Source: QZLE01 sp033852135
GTDB lineage: Bacteria; Pseudomonadota; Gammaproteobacteria; QZLD01
Length of the DNA stretch: 64,000 nt
Assembly (NCBI GenBank): GCA_033852135.1
Contig: JAWSVB010000005.1
Span: 1-64,000, forward strand
Reading direction: 5' to 3'
Shown here piece by piece: positions 46,088 to 54,979 of the stretch. Each line of letters begins with the position of its first letter. Position 1 is the first letter of the stretch. Below the pieces are notes generated by a model, which saw nothing but the letters and a program-made list of their open reading frames with translations, was not told the DNA's origin and made no database searches. Made by a program: the position numbers and the translations under genes.

Positions 46088-47125
46088 TTAAACACCTTCT
46101 GGAACAGAGATATTACCAGTTTCAATCTCACGCATGAAATCAAGTTTTCGTAGCAGCATTTTCATACCCTCAACGTCTAAACGCTTAGTATTGTGTGAGT
46201 TATAATCCTCAATTGTAGACAGGTCTTTTTCACCCTCTTCTGTAAATTGCGCATAATTTAAGTCGCGGTTATCAGCAGGAATACGATAGTAATTACCTTG
46301 GTCTTGCGCAACAAACATCTCTTCTCGGCTACACAAAGCTTCAAATAATTTTTCACCATGACGTGTGCCAATTACATTCACTTGATGTCTCGGTTTATCA
46401 ATCATTTCAAGAATGGCTTTGGTTAGTACTTCAATCGTTGCAGCAGGTGCTTTTTGTACAAAAATGTCCCCATTTTGACCATGTGTAAAGGCATGTAAGA
46501 CAAGATCAACTGCATCATCCAACGTCATCATAAAGCGAGTCATTAATGGGTCGGTTAGCGTAATAGGTGATTCTTCAATGATTTGACGAATAAATAATGG
46601 AATAACAGAACCGCGAGAAGCCATTACATTACCGTAACGTGTTCCACAAATAACCGTATTCGTGCCTTCTAAATTACGGCTCTTCGCAACAATCACTTTT
46701 TCCATCATTGCTTTAGAAATACCCATTGCATTAATTGGATAAACCGCTTTATCTGTGCTTAAACAAACAACGCGACTCACGTTATGGAAGATTGCTGACT
46801 CTAAAACATTCTCGGTGCCTAGCACATTAGTTTTAACGGCCTCTAAAGGATAAAACTCACAAGAAGGCACTTGTTTTAATGCAGCCGCATGAAATACATA
46901 GTCAACACCGCGCATCGCAGTAGAGATACTTTGAGGATCACGCACATCACCAATATAAAACTTTAATTTTTCATTGTTAAATGCTTTGCGCATATCATCT
47001 TGTTTTTTTTCATCACGAGAGAATATTCGAATTTCTTTAATATCTGTATTAAGAAAACGTTTTAAAACAGCGTTACCAAAAGATCCTGTTCCACCAGTTA
47101 TTAATAAAACTTTATTGTCAAACAT
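46088..47125 (-). CDS. fnlA: FnlA/WbjB/Cap5E UDP-GlcNAc 4,6-dehydratase/5-epimerase
   Basis: 345 aa soluble SDR: ITGGTGSFGNAVLKRFL (NAD), SRDEKKQDDMRK, YVFHAAALKQVPSCEF and CLSTDKAVYPINAMGISKAMMEK with Met at the usual Tyr site. First step from UDP-GlcNAc to UDP-L-FucNAc. Two bases after wbuZ. Confidence 0.92.
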   Translation of the reverse strand: MFDNKVLLITGGTGSFGNAVLKRFLNTDIKEIRIFSRDEKKQDDMRKAFNNEKLKFYIGDVRDPQSISTAMRGVDYVFHAAALKQVPSCEFYPLEAVKTNVLGTENVLESAIFHNVSRVVCLSTDKAVYPINAMGISKAMMEKVIVAKSRNLEGTNTVICGTRYGNVMASRGSVIPLFIRQIIEESPITLTDPLMTRFMMTLDDAVDLVLHAFTHGQNGDIFVQKAPAATIEVLTKAILEMIDKPRHQVNVIGTRHGEKLFEALCSREEMFVAQDQGNYYRIPADNRDLNYAQFTEEGEKDLSTIEDYNSHNTKRLDVEGMKMLLRKLDFMREIETGNISVPEGV

Positions 47126-47127
47126 AT

Positions 47128-47913
47128 TTATTTATCCGAATTTGATGAATTTGATGATAAAGACGTTTTTTGCACATTAGACAAATAACTTATCAATACA
47201 GCTTTATAGGGGCCTTTAAATACAAAAAAACTACCAGCCGCGGCACCAATTACCCCTAAGCTTGAAACTAATGATTTAAAATGTTCATAACTACCTGCAC
47301 CACCTAAAATAGTAAGGGGTAAATGTGTCTGTTTCCTGATTTTATTAGAATAAACTATTTCATACCCTGTCATCATCCCATCTAAGTCAATATAGTTGAT
47401 AACCACCTCTCCAGCCCCTAACTCTTCAAACAGAGTAATTAGGTCTAATGGACATTGCTTTGTATTAACAGTTCCGTTATGGGTCCAAACTTGATAATTT
47501 GCACTAAACCTCTTTTTTTTGATATCTAATACAATAACAACACTTTGAGAGCCAATTTCTTCAGCAATGGCTGAAATTATTTTAGGGTTACTAATTGCTT
47601 CAGAGCTAATTGCAACTTTTTCTGCTCCTAAACGAACAAGCTCATTTGCTTGAGCAGGTGTTTTTACTCCACCACCATAACAAAATGGCATTCGACATTC
47701 TTGCGCTAGTTTCCGTACCGTTTCAAAATTTGGTCCGACACCGTCCACTGTAGCATCGATATCAAGGATCATTAATTCGTCCACCTCTTTTTCATTAAAG
47801 ATACGTACTGCATTAATGGGGTCACCAACGTACTTAGAGTCTTTAAACTTTACGGTTTTTACTAACCCTTTATTTTGAATAAGTAGACACGGTATTATTC
47901 TAGATCTCAACAT
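47128..47913 (-). CDS. wbuZ: HisF-like subunit of sugar amidotransferase (WbuZ/HisF2)
   Basis: 261 aa beta/alpha barrel. The start MLRSRIIPCLLIQNKGLVKT aligns with HisF RIIPCLDVxxGRVVKG, but the catalytic Asp of CLDV is Leu here (CLLI), while the later Asp (VLDIKKK) and YIDLDG remain. So it is not expected to make IGP; it should channel ammonia to the WbuX-type ATP-pyrophosphatase for acetamidino formation. It sits between wbuY and fnlA with 2-bp gaps. Confidence 0.85.
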   Translation of the reverse strand: MLRSRIIPCLLIQNKGLVKTVKFKDSKYVGDPINAVRIFNEKEVDELMILDIDATVDGVGPNFETVRKLAQECRMPFCYGGGVKTPAQANELVRLGAEKVAISSEAISNPKIISAIAEEIGSQSVVIVLDIKKKRFSANYQVWTHNGTVNTKQCPLDLITLFEELGAGEVVINYIDLDGMMTGYEIVYSNKIRKQTHLPLTILGGAGSYEHFKSLVSSLGVIGAAAGSFFVFKGPYKAVLISYLSNVQKTSLSSNSSNSDK

Positions 47914-47915
47914 TC

Positions 47916-48518
47916 TTAAATTTCCGAAAAGTTTTTAAGTAGTGTAATACCATCAGAATGGCTTTTTTCAGGATGAAACTGAACACCAAATATATTTTCA
48001 TTAAAAACGGAGCACGCAAAGTTATTACCATACTCTGTTTTAGCTAAAGTATTACTTGAGTATTTTGGTTCAAAATAATATGAGTGCAAAAAGTAAAATG
48101 AAGGGTTTAATAAACCGTCAAACAAATCACTTTCAGTACAAGTAGTTGCATCATTCCAACCCATGTGAGGCACCATATCTACAGTTTCATCTGTAAATTT
48201 TTTGACACTGCCAGCAATCCAACCAAGACCATCAATAGAGCCTTCATCACTATTGTTTGCCATCATTTGCATACCAACACACACACCTAAAATAGGAAGC
48301 TTATTAACAATCACAAGCTTCTCCAAAGGCTCTCGTAAACCCGACTGGTTTAAACTATCCATTGCATGATCAAAAGCTCCAACCCCAGGAAGGATAATTC
48401 GATCAACCCCCTCAAAGTCGCTTTCTTTTTTAACAAAGACATGTTTTATACCAAGGCTTTTATAAATATTTGAAAAAGCAGAAATGTTCCCTAGACCATA
48501 ATCAATAATTCCTATCAC
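47916..48518 (-). CDS. wbuY: HisH-like glutaminase subunit of sugar amidotransferase (WbuY/HisH2)
   Basis: 200 aa class I glutamine amidotransferase. It has DYGLGNISAFSNIYKSLG, the nucleophile in ILGVCVGMQMM and the His/Glu pair in VQFHPEKS. It releases ammonia from Gln for its HisF-like partner. It overlaps wbuX by 4 bp and precedes wbuZ by 2 bp; it is part of the sugar locus, not of a his operon. Confidence 0.88.
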   Translation of the reverse strand: MIGIIDYGLGNISAFSNIYKSLGIKHVFVKKESDFEGVDRIILPGVGAFDHAMDSLNQSGLREPLEKLVIVNKLPILGVCVGMQMMANNSDEGSIDGLGWIAGSVKKFTDETVDMVPHMGWNDATTCTESDLFDGLLNPSFYFLHSYYFEPKYSSNTLAKTEYGNNFACSVFNENIFGVQFHPEKSHSDGITLLKNFSEI

Positions 48519-49651
48519 CTAAAATACCTTTTATCTAAACCTAACCTACGCATAATCGTTGTAGCAATGCCAATCATCCATCTTTTGTTAGAGTAATGAT
48601 GGTATGTTTTATTTTCACCTTTAAATATTAATTCTAATTCTTCTTTAGAAAGATCTAACTTCTCAGCGATATAAGCGAATTCATTCTCTAAAAACTTATT
48701 ATCTAAAAGTGGGCCATCTATTAATTTTAGAGCCTCTTTCCTTTCCATCTGACCGGTCATAATCAAGCTCGAGTAATGAGCTCTTCTTTTTTCATAGCCA
48801 AATTTTTCAGGCATCCAGTAGTCTTCATAGAATCGAGTAAACCTAGACTCATGATGTTTATGTAAAAAAGGTTGCCAACCAAACTTATCATTAAGCTCTT
48901 TTTCTGCTTCTTTCTTAATATAATCAAGATGATCTAATGGCTTGATAATTTTCATACCGAGCACCTTCTGATATAACACTTTATACTTAAATACATCAAT
49001 CAAAGGGAAACTTTTAAGCTTCCCGCCATCAAACTTCTTCATTATGTCTGAAAAAAGTCGCGAATCGATTCCAGGGTAGCCCCCCCACTCTTCTGGTTCT
49101 CTACAACATTCTGTAGAAAAATTCCCACCAGTCAGAACATATTTTATCTTATTTTTTCTTGCAAACTTGTATAAACCAGAAAAAAATGCGGCATCTTGAG
49201 GTAGATCTTGATCTGCAATTTGAGACTTCAAAAAAGCAACTTGCAGGCGCTTCATCTCCTCCCAGTCGATAACTTCGGTATATAGATCTAGATTTAACCC
49301 ATCAATTAACTTCTCGATATTTCCAACTGCTTGGTCTGTATTCCAGCCTGCATCCACATGAAAAAGTAAAGGCCTTAAACCTAACTTCTCTTTTGCAAGA
49401 TATGCAACGTAAGAGCTATCCAATCCGCCACTGAGTCCAATAATACAATCAAACGGCTTATCTCTACCAGAGACCTTTATTTTTTCTATTAATTTAAAAA
49501 ACGCACTATTTTTTTCTTTTTTTTTAGTCCATAGCGGTAAAATATTAGCTTGAAAATTATTACAGTAATCACACGTTCCATCATTACCAAAGGCAATATT
49601 CGGATCAGAAGTATCCATGATACAAGTGTTACAAATTTGGTACTTACTCAT
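48515..49651 (-). CDS. wbuX: N-acetyl sugar amidotransferase (WbuX/WbpG type)
   Basis: 378 aa. It has a zinc-binding pair (CNTCIMDTSDP and CDYCNNF, residues 7-33) and the PP-loop ATP-pyrophosphatase motif IGLSGGLDSSYVAYLA. It activates the N-acetyl carbonyl and, with ammonia from WbuY/WbuZ, makes an acetamidino (NAm) group. The order with fnlABC-wbuB favours L-FucNAc as the target (L-FucNAm); the nonulosonate made upstream is an alternative, as PseA/LegX enzymes are of the same family. Confidence 0.88.
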   Translation of the reverse strand: MSKYQICNTCIMDTSDPNIAFGNDGTCDYCNNFQANILPLWTKKKEKNSAFFKLIEKIKVSGRDKPFDCIIGLSGGLDSSYVAYLAKEKLGLRPLLFHVDAGWNTDQAVGNIEKLIDGLNLDLYTEVIDWEEMKRLQVAFLKSQIADQDLPQDAAFFSGLYKFARKNKIKYVLTGGNFSTECCREPEEWGGYPGIDSRLFSDIMKKFDGGKLKSFPLIDVFKYKVLYQKVLGMKIIKPLDHLDYIKKEAEKELNDKFGWQPFLHKHHESRFTRFYEDYWMPEKFGYEKRRAHYSSLIMTGQMERKEALKLIDGPLLDNKFLENEFAYIAEKLDLSKEELELIFKGENKTYHHYSNKRWMIGIATTIMRRLGLDKRYFR

Positions 49652-49660
49652 TAATTTAAC

Positions 49661-50881
49661 TCACTTATTTAAAATTTTCGCGACAACTTTCGGAGCCTCA
49701 GAGACAGTTTCAGTAATCGCGTGTTCTATAACTACCTTACCGCAAATTGAATACTCTAAAGCAAGCGTGGATGGATATGATACAACATAGTCTACATCAG
49801 GAAAACATTCAGGTTCATTATATATAATCCAATCAAGTGATTTTATTGATTTTGAGACAATTTGAGTTGGATGAGGCTTATAAAAAAAGATAAATTCTGT
49901 TGCATTACAAGACACTTTTAGCATTTTAAACACAGCAGAATGAAATTCTTCACAGGCAGGATTTCCGACAAATAATACTTTTTTTAAATTACCACTAATT
50001 CCTGTTAGTTTTAAATTGGGGGTAAAAAGCTTGTAGCTTTTTAAAATACATTTCTCTGCAATAATTTCATTCTTAAAGGTCATTAAAGATTCTTTGTCAA
50101 AAATATATAGCCTATCAACAGATATTAATCGATAAGGTAGCCTAAACGGCAGCCCTAGCTTTCTTTTCGTTATATTAACTATACCGTGCTGAACGATCGT
50201 TAATGTTGACTTGTGCCCCTTTTTTTTTGATGAATTAACGTGCAAATCAGCAAGTATGGCCCATCTATCGAAATGATCCGCAATATACAAATTAGAATGT
50301 ATATTTTCAAGCGCACTCGCCAGTAAAAACCACTTAAAAGCGGTGTAACTTTGAACCCTCCATTGGCTAATCTTACTATATCGCTTGTCATATGCTAAAG
50401 CATATGTACAAATTATACTTTTCCAGAAAACTTTCGAAAGTGTCTTATAAGAAATTAATGAAAATACATCGATGTATTCAAAGAATTTACTATCTTTTGG
50501 TTGCGTACGAACTGATAATATATAATTTTTTGATGATTTAGTTGCACTAATTATTTTCTCTATAGCATCTTCAGAAGAAGGGATAATAATACCTTTATCT
50601 TTTAATTCATCTTTTGTTATAGGAGTACACTTACTTGTAATTTTTTTTTTGAGCAATGCCAGTACAAAAAGAATAAAAAAATAAAAGATCGCTAAAATTG
50701 GCCACAAAAAATTGAATGCTTTAGCAAAGAAAACAATTAAAAATTGAAAGCGAAATGTGGATATTTTTTGTCCTCGAGGTATAAACCCATAATTTTCCGG
50801 CTTTATATTTGCAAGGCTATACATGTATTCATCGATAGATATTTCATTTCGAACTGACTTTATATAGTCTTCAGTTTCCAT
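49661..50881 (-). CDS. Putative glycosyltransferase of unknown family
   Basis: 406 aa, not firmly recognised. A hydrophobic region (about 50-80) follows a charged N-terminus. The C-terminal half looks GT-B-like: IVQHGIVNITKRKL, a Rossmann-type LKKVLFVGNP, FFYKPHPTQ and YPSTLALEYSICGKVVIEH, which recall sialyl- and capsule transferases. It overlaps wzy by 11 bp and stands between the nonulosonate genes and wbuX, so it may transfer the nonulosonate. Codon use is AT-rich, as in wzx and wzy. Confidence 0.5.
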   Translation of the reverse strand: METEDYIKSVRNEISIDEYMYSLANIKPENYGFIPRGQKISTFRFQFLIVFFAKAFNFLWPILAIFYFFILFVLALLKKKITSKCTPITKDELKDKGIIIPSSEDAIEKIISATKSSKNYILSVRTQPKDSKFFEYIDVFSLISYKTLSKVFWKSIICTYALAYDKRYSKISQWRVQSYTAFKWFLLASALENIHSNLYIADHFDRWAILADLHVNSSKKKGHKSTLTIVQHGIVNITKRKLGLPFRLPYRLISVDRLYIFDKESLMTFKNEIIAEKCILKSYKLFTPNLKLTGISGNLKKVLFVGNPACEEFHSAVFKMLKVSCNATEFIFFYKPHPTQIVSKSIKSLDWIIYNEPECFPDVDYVVSYPSTLALEYSICGKVVIEHAITETVSEAPKVVAKILNK

Positions 50882-52193
50882 AACAGTCTCTTTTCATCCC
50901 ATAACGACGAAGCAGAAAATAGATTAAAATAAAATAAGGAAGCATATAAAAGTCAGTATGATTATAAAGGCTTCCCCTCAAGTGTGAAATCATAAACACT
51001 GTCATTAACAAGCTAACGAGAGCCCCCCCTATAGAACTAATTTTTAACGCGAAAGCATGAAAATATCCTATAAACGACATATATATAAAAAGAAATGGTA
51101 AACCACCGATATAATAAAAATTCAGATACAAGTCAGTTTCGACAGGCCATTGCTCTGTTGCTCTTATTTCCCATGCTTCTGGATAATAGATATCTGTAAG
51201 TAAATGATTCATATCATAATACATAGAGTGATCAGCTAAACCGAATGGTGTTAAAAATTTCTGGAATGGATAAAAAAATGTCATTAACTCACCTGGAGAA
51301 AAATCTCGAACTGAAATTGCTAAGTTATGCAAAGTTGAAAAATAATTTAAAACACTTATGACTATTTCAAAACTTGAGTAATCCAACCCTCTAAAAACCA
51401 TTCCCAATAGAAAAATACACACGAACAGGATCGCGAGACATACAGAAGTCAGACTTATGGTTTTCACATTTCTAAGCCAAGGTAATAAAGAAATAATAAG
51501 TAACAAAATAATTTGAAACTTACTACCATGAACAGGTGAAGTAAGAAACAACCAAAAAACAAATATAATCATCGATACTAGTGAGCGACTTTTATAAGAA
51601 TGATAACCACAAAAAAATGCTAATAAGATTGATGAAAAATGGCTAAGGATTACAAAATGACCAGATCCACCTCGATTCAAAAAGGCATCACCAGGATTAT
51701 CCAGCCATACTGCGGGCCCGCCTGAAGAGTACACGATTAAAATCACCATTGCAGTGCTCAGAAAATACAAAGTAGCTATTCCATACCTTAGCTCTGATTT
51801 TTTAAGAATAGTTAGGTTTTGAACACTTGGTACCTTATTCCCTAACCACTCTCCTAATTTTATAGAGTACAAAGCAAAAACAAATGTTGCCATGACCAAC
51901 CCGATGGATACTTTATATTCATAAGAGAGCAATTGCTCTTGTGTATAACCAGAGGCAAAAAGTGGCGCTATTACAAACCAAATTCCATAATAAGAAAAGA
52001 GAACATTAATAGGTGATAAAATACATTTAGGGATATTTAAAAGCACAATTAAGACAAAAAATACCGAAAACACATTAAATGTTGAAAAAGAAGAATTTAT
52101 ACTTGCCCAACATAAGATCACCCCAAATAATGCAAGGGAAACGGAAAAATATTTCTTTATAAGGATATTTCGATGTCGAATCATTGGAACCAC
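50871..52193 (-). CDS. wzy: O-antigen/polysaccharide polymerase
   Basis: 440 aa, about ten to eleven membrane spans with a large outward loop near residues 300-365 (RDFSPGELMTFFYPFQKF, EQWPVETDLYLNFYY). This layout fits Wzy polymerases, which join undecaprenyl-linked repeat units at the periplasmic side. Sequence is poorly conserved in the family, so the call rests on topology and position next to wzx. It overlaps wzx by 13 bp. Confidence 0.8.
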   Translation of the reverse strand: MVPMIRHRNILIKKYFSVSLALFGVILCWASINSSFSTFNVFSVFFVLIVLLNIPKCILSPINVLFSYYGIWFVIAPLFASGYTQEQLLSYEYKVSIGLVMATFVFALYSIKLGEWLGNKVPSVQNLTILKKSELRYGIATLYFLSTAMVILIVYSSGGPAVWLDNPGDAFLNRGGSGHFVILSHFSSILLAFFCGYHSYKSRSLVSMIIFVFWLFLTSPVHGSKFQIILLLIISLLPWLRNVKTISLTSVCLAILFVCIFLLGMVFRGLDYSSFEIVISVLNYFSTLHNLAISVRDFSPGELMTFFYPFQKFLTPFGLADHSMYYDMNHLLTDIYYPEAWEIRATEQWPVETDLYLNFYYIGGLPFLFIYMSFIGYFHAFALKISSIGGALVSLLMTVFMISHLRGSLYNHTDFYMLPYFILIYFLLRRYGMKRDCYGN

Positions 52194-53419
52194 TTTTTAT
52201 AACTCTTATTGAAGTAATAATATTTAAGGGATAAAACAATAAGTGACGCAATTACTACTGCATATATTATACTTATTGGTGGCATATTATTGATCATAAA
52301 ATACCCAGACATTATAAAAAACACCACTGCACTTAAAATGCTTATTTTCATAATTATTTTATCTTCATTAAACGAATATAACCCAAGGTGGAATGGCAAC
52401 GCGGCAACTGTGATTACTACATATAATAGAATCCAATTCACCATCGCCACATGCTTTACATATTGTTGTAATTGGAACACATCCATCATCGGCTCTATGA
52501 GCAATGCAACTCCTACAGCAAAAAAAAGGGCAATCCCCATACAGCGAATCAAAAAAATTTTACATATTTGATCAAACTCAGTTTTATTTTTTTGATGGGC
52601 GCTTTTTATAATACTAGGAAACATAAAAGACACTACTGCAGCGTCAACCGAAGACAAAATTGCGTTAGAGATCGATATGTATATTACATAAGCAGCAACT
52701 ACCTCTTCCCCACCTAAATCTCCAATAAAAAATCTATCAAATGTTACAGTAGCTTTTATTGCAAGACTAGCAATAAATAAGGAGATCGATACCAAAATCC
52801 CCTTTTTAATCCACAAAAGATCGATTGTAAAAATACCTTTGCTTTTTTTTCTTAATTTCAGGGTTTCTAATAAACAAATGTAAAGAGGCAACATCAACCC
52901 GATGATCCAACCTACAAGTATGACATCTAAGTTACGAAGGGAGTCGTATAGGAACATTATCAATATTACTGCAATCGACCATGCCCCACCCCTCAAGAAC
53001 AAAACAACACTGGCCTCTAAACTCTTTCCTAAGGATATCAAAATCCGGTTCCATTCTTGACAAATATGTTCAAGGAATACCAGCGTACAAACTAATCCTG
53101 ACATAAATGGAGAAAAGGAGAAGGACAACATAGCAAAGAATAACAAAGGTAATGCTGCGATATATACAATCAAATAAAAAACTTGTTGATTCCAAATTAA
53201 ATTATATAACTCTTCTTCTTTCGCACATATTAGTATCCTATTTGAATATGTATAAAATTCAAATCCAACTGCATAAATCATATACCCTATTATAGCCATG
53301 ATATATCCATAGTTAGCCATATCTTTAGTTGATATAAATTTAGCTATAAAAATCACAAATATAAACTTGACTGCTAACGTAAGTAATCTTAGCGAAACAC
53401 TTACTATTTTAATAAACAT
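52181..53419 (-). CDS. wzx: Lipid-linked repeat-unit flippase
   Basis: 412 aa with about twelve membrane spans, MATE/MOP-like. It would move the undecaprenyl-pyrophosphate repeat unit across the inner membrane. The order leg genes, wzx, wzy fits a Wzy-dependent polymer. Very AT-rich. Confidence 0.82.
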   Translation of the reverse strand: MFIKIVSVSLRLLTLAVKFIFVIFIAKFISTKDMANYGYIMAIIGYMIYAVGFEFYTYSNRILICAKEEELYNLIWNQQVFYLIVYIAALPLLFFAMLSFSFSPFMSGLVCTLVFLEHICQEWNRILISLGKSLEASVVLFLRGGAWSIAVILIMFLYDSLRNLDVILVGWIIGLMLPLYICLLETLKLRKKSKGIFTIDLLWIKKGILVSISLFIASLAIKATVTFDRFFIGDLGGEEVVAAYVIYISISNAILSSVDAAVVSFMFPSIIKSAHQKNKTEFDQICKIFLIRCMGIALFFAVGVALLIEPMMDVFQLQQYVKHVAMVNWILLYVVITVAALPFHLGLYSFNEDKIIMKISILSAVVFFIMSGYFMINNMPPISIIYAVVIASLIVLSLKYYYFNKSYKKWFQ

Positions 53420-53510
53420 ATTATTATTCTTTGCAAAAAACGTAGTTAATAATTGACGTTAAAGTGGAAAAAAAATTTTAACTTTTTATTAGAAGCACTC
53501 ATTTAGGTAT

Positions 53511-54281
53511 TCACAGAGAAAAACCATCGTCAACGATAATGTTTTGTCCTGTCACATACTTTGATTGCTCAGACAGTAAAAACAAAACCGAACCAATTAC
53601 CTCACCAACATCCAACATTCCCTCTCCATGTGTATTCTTTTTATAGGCTTTAAGAAAGTCTTCAGGCTGATGGTCAAAGATGCCTCCAGGGCTAACACTA
53701 TTGATACGAAAACGGCTATCGCTCACATAGGCAACCGCATATTTGTTTAAGTGAAGTATGGCTGATTTAATCGCAGCATACTCTACAGGCATGGTCATGG
53801 GAGTATTATCGTAAACTTCAAATTTAGGCGCGATCACACCATAAATAGAAGAGATATTTACTAATGAGAAAGAGGATTTCTGCAGTTTAAAATAAGCAGC
53901 ACATTGTTGTGTGAATAAAAAGGCACTACCTAAGTGCAGCGCAAGATTTTCATTAAAACTGTCTAATGAAACATCAAAAAAATGCGCACCATAAGTACTA
54001 TTACGTGGGTATGTGCAGTTCACGGCACCAGTAAGCCCCGCCTGCTTAGCAAAAAAAGTCTTAACATTTTGCTCATCAGTTACGTCTAAATGTAACCGTG
54101 TAAGTTGACTATTCTCTAAATCGACATATTGATTAATTAATTTTTCGTTCATTAGCTCAATATTAATATCCGCGGCAATAACCTCTGAGCCTTGAGCTAA
54201 GGCTTGCTTAACTAATTTGGCACCAAGCAATCCTCCAGCACCTGCGATTAGTACTTTTTGTTGTTTTAACTGTTCAATCAT
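53511..54281 (-). CDS. PtmA-like short-chain dehydrogenase
   Basis: 256 aa classical SDR: IAGAGGLLGAKLVKQ (NAD(P)), Ser in VNISSIYG, YAAIK (Tyr/Lys) and YVTGQNIIVDDGFS at the end. Similar SDRs (PtmA) sit with legF and ptmE in Campylobacter legionaminate loci, where they serve the GDP-sugar branch. It overlaps legF by 4 bp. The exact step is not known here. Confidence 0.72.
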   Translation of the reverse strand: MIEQLKQQKVLIAGAGGLLGAKLVKQALAQGSEVIAADINIELMNEKLINQYVDLENSQLTRLHLDVTDEQNVKTFFAKQAGLTGAVNCTYPRNSTYGAHFFDVSLDSFNENLALHLGSAFLFTQQCAAYFKLQKSSFSLVNISSIYGVIAPKFEVYDNTPMTMPVEYAAIKSAILHLNKYAVAYVSDSRFRINSVSPGGIFDHQPEDFLKAYKKNTHGEGMLDVGEVIGSVLFLLSEQSKYVTGQNIIVDDGFSL

Positions 54282-54979
54282 GACTCTTCTCCCGCTAACA
54301 AAATCGCTTCCGCAAGTTTAAAATCATAAATGTCGTCAATATCAACCGCACGTACCTTCGGTATAGTAATACTGGTAACTTTTCCTGAAAAAATCCCATA
54401 ACTTTGCAATATAAACTGTGTTGATGCGGCATAAACAACCGTTGTTATATCAAATACTTCAGGGGCATCTTGTCTACGAGCAACATCCCCCTCTGGTTTA
54501 TTAAGTAACTCTACTAATTCATTATTTGTACGCTTAACCATATTAAAATATGGACTACGGCTCGCGGGAGTCACTGAAATGCAAATATCAGCCTTGACAT
54601 CAATACGCTTTGTAATTGCCGATTCAACATCTTCAGTACTGCGCAATGGACTCGTGGCAGGCAAACTAATGAAATTATCGAATTCACCGTATTTATTATT
54701 AACCCATTCAATGGCATGACGCCATGACAACCATTCAGGGCTATTATCTGTTGCTAGCTCATTAGGACGCTCAATGATGATTGCCCCCGCAGCTAATGCA
54801 ACCTCAGCGATCTGATTATCGTCTGTAGATACGAATACTTTTGTAATAGAAGGAGATGCGAACGCCGTCTCAATGGAGTACTGGATGAGAGGCTTTCCTG
54901 CAAGAGGCTTAATATTTTTACCTGGTAACCCTTTCGAGCCCCCACGAGCAAAAATAAAAGCATAACTTATATTTTTCAT
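54278..54979 (-). CDS. legF: CMP-nonulosonate cytidylyltransferase (LegF/NeuA family)
   Basis: 233 aa. ARGGSKGLPGKNIKPLAGKP is the CTP-binding loop and VDIDDIYDF lies in the metal-binding end. It activates a nonulosonic acid (legionaminate or neuraminate type) with CTP. Length fits. Adjacent to the Gfo gene with no gap. Confidence 0.88.
   Translation of the reverse strand: MKNISYAFIFARGGSKGLPGKNIKPLAGKPLIQYSIETAFASPSITKVFVSTDDNQIAEVALAAGAIIIERPNELATDNSPEWLSWRHAIEWVNNKYGEFDNFISLPATSPLRSTEDVESAITKRIDVKADICISVTPASRSPYFNMVKRTNNELVELLNKPEGDVARRQDAPEVFDITTVVYAASTQFILQSYGIFSGKVTSITIPKVRAVDIDDIYDFKLAEAILLAGEES

Noticed and set aside
47128..48518. Histidine biosynthesis genes hisF and hisH
   Set aside because: No other his genes are present, the HisF-like protein lacks its catalytic Asp, and both are joined to wbuX and fnlA; they belong to sugar amidation.
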